Under the pieces are notes generated by a model, which saw only the letters and a list, made by a program, of their open reading frames with translations, had not been told where the DNA came from and searched no databases. This document shows positions 1-4,843 of a stretch of DNA of 6,072 nt, piece by piece (within the stretch, counting starts at the first letter, position 1; each line of letters starts with the position of its first letter). The translations under genes were made by a program, and so were the position numbers. Origin of the DNA: Firmicutes bacterium UBA1535 (lineage in GTDB: Bacteria > Bacillota > Clostridia > Tissierellales > Sedimentibacteraceae); assembly GCA_002323775.1 (NCBI GenBank), contig DCPV01000211.1, positions 1 to 6,072 of the forward strand, in the 5' to 3' direction.

Positions 1-26
1 AAATTTGATATTGAGGAATAAAAATT

Positions 27-1067
27 ATGAGTTTGATTGAAATTACAAAGGATTGCTATTTATATCATTCGAAAAACACTGAAATGATTGCTCTAGTTTC
101 TAGCATCTTTTTTGATGAATCTAAGAATAAGAGATATTTAGAATTTTATGACTTAGACTTTATTGAAGAATTAAAAAAAAGATATAGGTTTTTGCATGAA
201 ATTTTAAATGAATTAAATAACAATGGAATGTCGCTTTTGGAGCTGCTGTTTAACAAAAAAGAAGCTGATAATAAAGTAACAGATTTTCCAATAAATGATT
301 TTGCAAATTTAGACGAGTATGAGAAATACCTTTTAGATATGGATGCTGAAAGCTTTTTCTATACATTTTTTGCAGAGTATATTGACAGGAATATCATAAA
401 TGGTGCCTTAGGTAATTTGCATAAATTAAGTGAATTATACGAAGAAAAAACTTATATAACTAAAAGCTTTATTGGACTTAAGACATTTATTGATAACAGA
501 GAAATTTTTATAAGAGATTTTTTTAGTTGTGCAAGGGATTTACAAGGTGCTGAGTTTGATAATGGAGTTAAATATGTTGAAAGTATATTTGATGCTGAAA
601 GACAAAGGTTTGAAAAGTCTTTAAAAAAAGACGTTCCCTTGGAAGTATCACAGCAAATCATGGGAAAAACCTTTCACAACAGAGGTCCATATAAAAAGTT
701 TATATTTATGCCAAGTGTATTTTCACCGTATAAAGCTATTAGGTTTTTTTATGATTATCAAATATTAATTTATTCTGTAGGAAAAAGTGAATTTACAAAT
801 GCTGATGCGATTAATAAGCTAAAAGCGATATCAGATGAAAGTAGATTAAAAATCATAGAAACTTTGAAAAAAAATGGTCCAATGATAGGAAAGAATTTAG
901 CAAATAGCTTAAATATAGCTAATTCAACTCTTTCTCATCATATTGAGCAGTTAAGTGCAGCGGGTTTTTTAAATGAGGAAAGAGTTAAAAACTCTAAATA
1001 TTATAGCATAAATACCAATTCTTTAGATGGTCTTATTGAGTATTTAAACGAATTGCTTAAAAAATAA
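27..1067 (+). CDS. ArsR-type winged-helix transcriptional regulator with long N-terminal domain
   Basis: Probable DNA-binding repressor of the neighbouring ABC exporter operon. The C-terminal part (about residues 262-328) reads as an ArsR-type winged helix: the helix 'LKAISDESRLKIIETL', a second helix near 'IGKNLANSLN', a recognition helix around 297-311 (ANSTLSHHIEQL) and a wing ending in KYYSI. Residues 1-255 are much longer than the roughly 100-aa classic ArsR protein and I cannot assign them firmly. A 'FMPSVF' stretch at 227-232 recalls the N-terminal domain of longer ArsR-like regulators (DUF5937 type), which is only an impression. The classic metal-binding ELCVCDL motif is absent and the only cysteines are C10 and C168, so metal sensing is unlikely. 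The ATG at 27 is supported by GAGGAA at 13-18, 8 nt upstream. Its own promoter lies outside the window. The gene ends in its own terminator just before the exporter promoter, in the same orientation, which suggests local control. The regulator class is confident; its target and ligand are inference. Confidence 0.85.
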   Translation: MSLIEITKDCYLYHSKNTEMIALVSSIFFDESKNKRYLEFYDLDFIEELKKRYRFLHEILNELNNNGMSLLELLFNKKEADNKVTDFPINDFANLDEYEKYLLDMDAESFFYTFFAEYIDRNIINGALGNLHKLSELYEEKTYITKSFIGLKTFIDNREIFIRDFFSCARDLQGAEFDNGVKYVESIFDAERQRFEKSLKKDVPLEVSQQIMGKTFHNRGPYKKFIFMPSVFSPYKAIRFFYDYQILIYSVGKSEFTNADAINKLKAISDESRLKIIETLKKNGPMIGKNLANSLNIANSTLSHHIEQLSAAGFLNEERVKNSKYYSINTNSLDGLIEYLNELLKK

Positions 1068-1088
1068 ACATCAAATAAATTAAAATAG

Positions 1089-1129
1089 AAAACTACTAAA
1101 ATTTAATTAAAAATTTTAGTAGTTTTTTT
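1089..1129 (+). terminator. Intrinsic terminator after the ArsR-type gene
   Basis: A perfect 16-bp inverted repeat (arms 1089-1104 and 1111-1126, six-base loop) is followed by a run of T that extends to 1129. The stem contains only a few G-C pairs (ACTACT/AGTAGT), but its length and the T-run make it a convincing rho-independent terminator. It lies 22 nt after the stop codon and ends one base before the next promoter, so it separates the regulator from the exporter operon. Confidence 0.85.
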
Positions 1130-1130
1130 A

Positions 1131-1159
1131 TTGACAAAAAATTAAAACAATATTATACT
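1131..1159 (+). promoter_or_regulatory. Sigma-A-type promoter of the ABC exporter operon
   Basis: A perfect -35 box TTGACA (1131-1136) is separated by 17 nt from the -10 box TATACT (1154-1159). This is close to ideal for the housekeeping sigma factor. Transcription should begin near 1166, giving a leader of about 70 nt before the ATPase start at 1235. Such a strong promoter would normally need repression, which fits the regulator encoded just upstream. Confidence 0.85.
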
Positions 1160-1165
1160 ATAAAC

Positions 1166-1177
1166 ATCTAATTAGAT
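1166..1177. promoter_or_regulatory. Candidate operator palindrome at the exporter transcription start
   Basis: ATCTAATTAGAT is a perfect 12-bp palindrome beginning at the predicted +1 position, seven bases after the -10 box. A protein bound here would block promoter clearance. ArsR-family dimers bind inverted repeats of about this size or larger at or near promoters, so the adjacent regulator is the natural candidate. In AT-rich DNA short palindromes also arise by chance; the evidence is position plus context only. Confidence 0.45.
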
Positions 1178-1234
1178 AAAAATAGAATTTGTTATTTATC
1201 ATTATTTAACATCAAAAGAAAGGGATATATATAA

Positions 1235-2209
1235 ATGCAAAACATAATTGAATTAAAAGACCTGAAGCGTGAATTTGTCATAAAAAAGGGCTGGATAAAG
1301 AGAAAAAAGGAAACTGTTAAGGCTGTAGATGGTATTTCATTTGAAGTTAAAAAAGGTGAAATTTTTGGACTTTTAGGGCAAAATGGTGCCGGTAAAACCA
1401 CTATTATCAAAATGCTGATAACTCTGCTTGCACCAAGCTCCGGAACTTGCAAGGTCTTGGGATACAATACATATGGAGAAGAAAAGAAATTCAGAGATAA
1501 AATTAATTTTATTTTTGGTGGTGAAATGGGAGTTTATCGTAGATTGTCTGCAAGAGATAATTTAAAGTATTTTGCCAATTTGTATTATATGGACGATGAT
1601 AAGGCAAATAAGCAAATTGATAAATTATTAGAATTGGTTAATTTAAAGGATAAAGCAGATGTTTTGGTAGAAACTTTTTCCAAAGGAATGGTGCAAAGAC
1701 TTCAAATAGCAAGAGGACTTATAAATGATCCGGAAATTATTTTTATGGACGAGCCTACCATTGGTTTAGACCCTTTTGGGGCAAAAATTTTAAGAGATAT
1801 TATCAGAAAGTTAAAATCTGAGGGTAAAACTATAATGCTCACAACACATTATCTATATGAGGCTGATGAGTTATGTGACAGAATAGCTATCATAAACAAT
1901 GGACACCTTGTAGCGCTTGGAACACCACAAGAATTAAGAAATATTATAAGTGGAATGAATACTATCGAGATAGTTTTAGAAAAAATAAATGATGACACAA
2001 TAACTCGTATAGAAAAGCTTGAAAGTGTTCGCTTTGTTGAAAAATCAGATGCTGACAAAGGCATTAAGCTTACCATAAGGCATTTAGAAAGTGAAGATGC
2101 AAGCGGAAATATACTAAATTCATTAAATGGCCTGAAAATACTTTCCTTTAATAGAAAGGAATTAACCCTAGAAGATGTATATATCAAGCTTGTGGAGGCA
2201 TCAAGATGA
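1235..2209 (+). CDS. ABC-2 type exporter, ATP-binding subunit
   Basis: Cytoplasmic ATPase that powers the two membrane subunits encoded next. Visible motifs in order: Walker A GQNGAGKTT (48-56), signature FSKGM followed by QRL (148-156), Walker B IIFMDE (168-173, catalytic E173), D-loop GLDP (177-180) and switch histidine H205 in MLTTH. The Q-loop is unusual: FGGEMGVY (94-101) has glycine where the glutamine is expected, with a glutamate next to it. The 324-aa length includes an accessory C-terminal domain (about 240-324), as in the drug/antibiotic-exporting ABC-2 ATPases (DrrA/NatA-like). A basic insertion after the first strand (KKGWIKRKK, 17-25) also recalls that group. The start ATG is preceded by AAAGGG at 1219-1224. 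Its stop overlaps the start of the next gene by four bases (ATGA), indicating translational coupling. The ABC-2 exporter class is certain; the substrate (drug, peptide or lipid) cannot be read from the sequence. Confidence 0.93.
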   Translation: MQNIIELKDLKREFVIKKGWIKRKKETVKAVDGISFEVKKGEIFGLLGQNGAGKTTIIKMLITLLAPSSGTCKVLGYNTYGEEKKFRDKINFIFGGEMGVYRRLSARDNLKYFANLYYMDDDKANKQIDKLLELVNLKDKADVLVETFSKGMVQRLQIARGLINDPEIIFMDEPTIGLDPFGAKILRDIIRKLKSEGKTIMLTTHYLYEADELCDRIAIINNGHLVALGTPQELRNIISGMNTIEIVLEKINDDTITRIEKLESVRFVEKSDADKGIKLTIRHLESEDASGNILNSLNGLKILSFNRKELTLEDVYIKLVEASR

Positions 2210-2988
2210 AAAAATTAAAAGTTTTATGGAAAACTATGACCTTGCAGATGAAAAACTCATTTGTACGTCCGATGTTTAGATTTTGTCTTTTGGCAAATCC
2301 ATTGGTAAATGCAATCCTTTTATACGAAATGTTTATAAACTCAGGACAAAGTAATTTTATAAACTATGTTATACTAGGCTCAGGTCTTATGGGGATATGG
2401 AGCTGCATTTGCTTTTCATCAGCAGGGGATATCAACAGAGAAAGATGGTCTGGAACTCTTTCAATAATATACACAACACCGGCAGATTTTAGATTGATAA
2501 TAATAGGTAAGATACTTGGTAATACAATCTTGTCATTAATAAGCTTTGCTGTTTCATTTACTGTTGCAAGAGTGTTTTTCAAAGGTGATTTCGTTGCACC
2601 GCAGGTTTATCAATTTCTTATTGCATTTGTTGCAATGATAATAAGCTTTGCAGTTGTATCTGTATTTTTAGCGTATTTACTGACCTTGTCAAGAAAAACA
2701 ACATTATACATGAATTTGATTGAATATCCAATTATTTTAGTCTGTGGTTTTGTTTTTCCAGTAGATATATTGCCGAGCTGGGTTCAAAAAATAAGCTATT
2801 CATTGCCGCCAACATGGGCTGTAAAGCTTCTGAGGATGAGTGTTGCGGGCGGAGTTGAAACATCGGCGTTTTTAGATACATTTTATAGACTTAGCTTTGT
2901 TACAGGGATTTATGTCATTATTGTAATTTTACTTTACAGAATAATTGATAAACAAGTTAGAATATTAGGGACTTTGGAAATGCAATAA
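2206..2988 (+). CDS. ABC-2 type exporter, membrane subunit 1
   Basis: Integral membrane subunit of the exporter, 260 aa. About six hydrophobic segments can be seen (roughly residues 27-45, 51-71, 97-120, 136-160, 170-187 and 230-246), the standard ABC-2 permease topology. The cytoplasmic stretch between segments 2 and 3 carries ERWSGTLSIIYTTPA (79-93), matching the 'E-GTL--L--TP' pattern typical of ABC-2 permeases and probably lying at the contact with the ATPase. FVFPVDILPSWVQ (182-194) followed by SLPPTWAVKLLR matches the family's conserved 'P---LP' re-entrant region. The ATG at 2206 overlaps the ATPase stop and has GGAGG at 2194-2198, so the two genes are translationally coupled. With the next gene it probably forms a heterodimeric pore. 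Confidence 0.9.
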   Translation: MKKLKVLWKTMTLQMKNSFVRPMFRFCLLANPLVNAILLYEMFINSGQSNFINYVILGSGLMGIWSCICFSSAGDINRERWSGTLSIIYTTPADFRLIIIGKILGNTILSLISFAVSFTVARVFFKGDFVAPQVYQFLIAFVAMIISFAVVSVFLAYLLTLSRKTTLYMNLIEYPIILVCGFVFPVDILPSWVQKISYSLPPTWAVKLLRMSVAGGVETSAFLDTFYRLSFVTGIYVIIVILLYRIIDKQVRILGTLEMQ

Positions 2989-3018
2989 AAGCATAATTAT
3001 GAAAGGAATATAATTTTT

Positions 3019-3798
3019 ATGAAAAGATTTATAAATCAAGCATGGTTGAGCTTTAAAACCAAATATGCAGTAATTTCTTTTGAGGAATTTTTATTTATGG
3101 AAACCTTATACCCATTAATAACACTGGCATTTTATTGTATACTGGCAGCATATAGTTTTAAAACCAGCAACCTTACAAGGTGGGTTGTAGGTAACTCTTT
3201 TTTACTTTGTACGAATATGTGTATATTTAGTTTAGGTATAGCATTTGACGGAGAAAGATTTTCAGGTAGAATTAGGTCAATAATTATATCGCCGGTAAAT
3301 AAATTATTAATAGTTTTAGAAAAAGGATTTTTTCCTGCAATAGTTTCAGTTATAACAGTATTCTTTGGATTTATGATAGGAAGCTTAATATTTGGAGTTG
3401 ATTTTACATCAATCAATTTAGGACTATTTTTAATAGTAATTATAGTAGGAATGTTTTCAATGACTGGATTTTCATTATTTCTATCATCATTTGGTTTGAT
3501 AACGGACTCCATGCACTTTATACTAAATCTAGTAGCAAATATATTGATAATATTCAGCGGAGCAAATTTCCCTATATCACAGCTACCGGAAGCACTACAA
3601 ATAATATCAAAAATAATACCTCTAACAAGAAGTATAGAAGCGGCAAATATGTTATTTGTTGGTTATGATACAAGCAAATTTATAATGTTGTTGCTGACAG
3701 AAATTCTTATAGGTATTGTATTTTACATAATCAGCTACTTCATTATACAAATTGCAGAAAAAATTGCTAAGAAAAATGCAACGTTGGAGTTGTTTTAA
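3019..3798 (+). CDS. ABC-2 type exporter, membrane subunit 2
   Basis: Second membrane subunit, 259 aa, with about six hydrophobic segments (near 29-46, 56-75, 102-125, 133-158, 164-181 and 220-243). It keeps the general layout of the first subunit: an acidic/basic loop after segment 2 (DGERFSGRIRSIIISPVNK, 77-95) and a family-like ANFPISQLPEALQ (182-194) followed by IIPLTRSIEAA. Its sequence is clearly different from subunit 1, and the GTL of the loop is replaced by GRI, so it is a distant paralogue and probably forms a heterodimer with it. The start ATG has AAAGGAA at 3002-3008. The gene begins 30 nt after subunit 1 with no promoter or terminator between them, so it is the last gene of the operon. 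The basic C-terminus (EKIAKKNATLELF) is probably cytoplasmic. Confidence 0.88.
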   Translation: MKRFINQAWLSFKTKYAVISFEEFLFMETLYPLITLAFYCILAAYSFKTSNLTRWVVGNSFLLCTNMCIFSLGIAFDGERFSGRIRSIIISPVNKLLIVLEKGFFPAIVSVITVFFGFMIGSLIFGVDFTSINLGLFLIVIIVGMFSMTGFSLFLSSFGLITDSMHFILNLVANILIIFSGANFPISQLPEALQIISKIIPLTRSIEAANMLFVGYDTSKFIMLLLTEILIGIVFYIISYFIIQIAEKIAKKNATLELF

Positions 3799-3829
3799 AA
3801 TTTTTTAATATACATTAATAAATTCAAAA

Positions 3830-3868
3830 AAGCCGTCTGTAATTAATTTAACTAAATACAGACGGCTT
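3830..3868. terminator. Stem-loop terminator after the exporter operon, possibly bidirectional
   Basis: A perfect 12-bp stem with a GC-rich core (AAGCCGTCTGTA at 3830-3841 pairing with 3857-3868) encloses a 15-nt loop, 31 nt after the last exporter stop codon. On the + strand the tail after the stem is AAATTTTATATTT, a weak T-tract. On the - strand the tail is TTTTTT (complement of 3826-3831), a stronger one. It therefore probably ends the exporter mRNA and could also end transcription coming from the opposite direction. Confidence 0.75.
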
Positions 3869-4068
3869 AAATTTTATATTTAAAATATTTGGCAATTATA
3901 TATTTTAAATAAAGTATGGAGTTTATATCTCTCGTGCATCATTAAAGAGTATCATTTTAATTTACATCATATCTGGCATTTTACAGCCACAAAATTTAAC
4001 ACATTAGGAAGTAGTAAACAATAATAGCAATTTGTCGAGGGATATGTTTTTTAACAAATTATTATTTA
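3869..4068. other. Intergenic stretch without a supported gene
   Basis: About 200 nt between the exporter terminator and the first clear sigma-gene promoter. Stops occur often in the frames I read, and no ORF with a ribosome-binding site is visible; on the - strand the best is a 10-codon ATG-to-stop stretch starting near 3955. It contains an imperfect AT-rich hairpin at 4020-4066. A 9-bp inverted repeat also pairs TGGCATTTT (3974-3982) with AAAATGCCA at 4075-4083, about 90 nt away. I recognise no tRNA, riboswitch or insertion-sequence end here. Confidence 0.5.
4020..4066. repeat. Imperfect inverted repeat upstream of the sigma promoters
   Basis: Arms 4020-4035 (AATAATA-gca-ATTTGT) and 4054-4066 (ACAAATTATTATT) are complementary over 13 bp with a three-base bulge, enclosing an 18-nt loop. 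The stem is almost entirely A-T. It lies just upstream of the first sigma-A promoter and so would not be in the transcript from that promoter. It could be a protein site, part of an unrecognised RNA, or chance in AT-rich DNA. Confidence 0.3.
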
Positions 4069-4097
4069 TAGACAAAAATGCCATACTAATATATAAT
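4069..4097 (+). promoter_or_regulatory. Sigma-A-type promoter P1 of the sigma/anti-sigma operon
   Basis: TAGACA (4069-4074, one mismatch to TTGACA) is followed after exactly 17 nt by a perfect TATAAT (4092-4097). Expected start near 4104 gives a leader of about 145 nt. This would supply basal expression of the sigma factor independent of its own activity. Confidence 0.6.
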
Positions 4098-4120
4098 AAT
4101 AACGTTAAATATTATTATTA
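4094..4120. repeat. Inverted repeat overlapping the P1 -10 box
   Basis: TAATAATAA (4094-4102) pairs perfectly with TTATTATTA (4112-4120) around a 9-nt centre containing AACGTT. It overlaps the end of the P1 -10 box and the predicted transcription start, a suitable place for an operator. All stem pairs are A-T, so a stable RNA hairpin is unlikely and a chance origin is possible. Confidence 0.35.
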
Positions 4121-4121
4121 G

Positions 4122-4151
4122 GTGACTATGATTGTGATATCATGATATAAT
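4122..4151 (+). promoter_or_regulatory. Possible second sigma-A-type promoter P2
   Basis: GTGACT (4122-4127, four of six bases matching TTGACA) lies 18 nt before a perfect TATAAT (4146-4151). Transcription would start near 4158. It is weaker than P1, and the overlapping palindromes TGATATCA and ATCATGAT in the spacer could be regulatory or incidental. Confidence 0.4.
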
Positions 4152-4191
4152 ATAAAACAAAATAATTAAAAAATAAAATTTATAATTTTAC

Positions 4192-4228
4192 ATAGACGAG
4201 GGAACAAAGTTTTTCATTATTCGTCTAT
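4192..4228. repeat. 8-bp inverted repeat framing the ECF promoter
   Basis: ATAGACGA (4192-4199) and TCGTCTAT (4221-4228) are perfect inverted copies separated by 21 nt. The right arm contains the ECF -10 element CGTCTA, and the left arm directly precedes the -35 element. In transcripts from P1 or P2 the arms could form a hairpin ending about 11 nt before the Shine-Dalgarno site. In DNA the repeat could be bound by a regulator. Confidence 0.45.
4201..4225 (+). promoter_or_regulatory. ECF-sigma-type promoter P3, probable autoregulation
   Basis: The -35 element GGAAC (4201-4205, preceded by G) and the -10 element CGTC (4222-4225, continuing TA) are spaced by 16 nt. This is the layout of ECF-dependent promoters (an AAC-containing -35 and a CGTC-like -10 at 16-17 nt, as for Bacillus SigM/SigW/SigV). 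Transcription should begin near 4232, just before the Shine-Dalgarno at 4239-4244, giving a very short leader. Its position immediately in front of an ECF sigma gene strongly suggests that the sigma factor activates its own operon. Confidence 0.75.
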
Positions 4229-4249
4229 ATATGTGAGTGGGGTGGAAAA

Positions 4250-4831
4250 ATGCAAGATTATGAACTTATACTTGTTAAAAAGAGTATAAGCGGCGATGTT
4301 GATGCTTTTGAAGAACTTATCAAGGGTTATAAAAAGATGGCTTATAACATTGCATTAAGAGTTTTGCGTAACAAAGAGGATGCTGAAGACATATCTCAAG
4401 AAGCTCTGATTAAAGTCTTTAAGAATATTGGCTCGTTTAATATGAAATCAAGCTTTAAGGTGTGGCTGTACAGGATAGTTATGAATACATGCCTTGATTT
4501 TAAAAGGAAGAAAAATATTGTTACATATTCTATTGATAAGCCTCTTGAAAACGATGAAAATGAAATAATGCAGGATATACCAGACAATACTTACAATCCA
4601 GATATTGTTATTCAAAACGAGTTAGAATCTAAGATGTTGTACGATAGTATTGACAGCTTAGATGATGATTTTAGGACAGTTATAGTGTTAAGAGATATGC
4701 AAGGTTTGTCATATAAAGATATAGCCTCTGTTTTGTCCTGCAACGAAGGAACTGTAAAATCAAGACTAAACAGAGCAAGAAATAAGTTAAAAGAAATCAT
4801 TACTAAAAAATTATCGAATATTGAAAGTTAG
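4250..4831 (+). CDS. ECF-family RNA polymerase sigma factor
   Basis: A 193-aa alternative sigma factor of the extracytoplasmic-function group, which directs RNA polymerase to stress or envelope promoters. Region 2 spans about residues 17-86: DAFEELIKGY, NKEDAEDISQEALIKVFKNI (41-60, core-binding and -10 recognition helices) and FKVWLYRIVMNTCLDFKRKK (69-88). An acidic linker (about 90-125) follows. Region 4 spans about 127-183, with the HTH YKDIASVLSCNEGTVKSRLNRAR (155-177) that reads the -35 element. There is no region 1 or 3, and the length is normal for the group. The ATG at 4250 is preceded by the purine-rich GGGGTGGA at 4239-4246. The next gene encodes its probable membrane anti-sigma factor. 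Expression appears to come from sigma-A-type promoters plus an ECF promoter (P3). The exact ECF subgroup and its target genes cannot be determined here. Confidence 0.93.
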   Translation: MQDYELILVKKSISGDVDAFEELIKGYKKMAYNIALRVLRNKEDAEDISQEALIKVFKNIGSFNMKSSFKVWLYRIVMNTCLDFKRKKNIVTYSIDKPLENDENEIMQDIPDNTYNPDIVIQNELESKMLYDSIDSLDDDFRTVIVLRDMQGLSYKDIASVLSCNEGTVKSRLNRARNKLKEIITKKLSNIES

Positions 4832-4837
4832 GAGGTG
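4830..4837 (+). promoter_or_regulatory. Strong ribosome-binding site deciding a TTG start
   Basis: AGGAGGTG is an almost ideal Shine-Dalgarno sequence that overlaps the TAG stop of the sigma gene (4829-4831) and ends 6 nt before a TTG codon at 4844. No in-frame ATG or GTG is nearby: the GTG at 4836 is in another frame and the first in-frame ATG is codon 23. Starting at the TTG keeps Cys3, needed as a zinc ligand, so the site fixes the start. Overlap with the upstream stop suggests that sigma and anti-sigma translation are coupled. Confidence 0.85.
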
Positions 4838-4843
4838 TGAATT

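Noticed and set aside
1849..2187. 112-aa minus-strand open frame inside the ATPase gene
   Set aside because: It overlaps the conserved ATPase C-terminal coding region and shows no domain or start signals of its own.
2989..3018. Possible attenuator between the two permease genes
   Set aside because: The 30-nt gap contains only the short palindrome ATAATTAT and a normal ribosome-binding site; no stem plus T-run is present.
3132..3512. 126-aa minus-strand open frame inside the second permease gene
   Set aside because: Composition is the shadow of a hydrophobic gene; it has no recognisable domain and lies wholly within a well-supported plus-strand gene.
3889..3920. TTGGCA followed by TATGGA as a plus-strand promoter
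   Set aside because: The spacer is 20 nt for TATGGA and no acceptable -10 box lies at 16-18 nt.
3925..3955. Short minus-strand reading frame (ATG, 10 codons) in the intergenic stretch
   Set aside because: No ribosome-binding site, very short, and flanked by stops in the frames I read.
4033..4039. TGTCGAG, resembling a Spo0A box (TGTCGAA)
   Set aside because: One mismatch in a seven-base motif, a single copy, and no sporulation gene in the window; expected by chance too often.
4195..4219. Divergent ECF promoter on the minus strand using the left CGTC copy
   Set aside because: The only AAC-like -35 candidate on that strand is about 10 nt away instead of 16-17, and no minus-strand gene follows.
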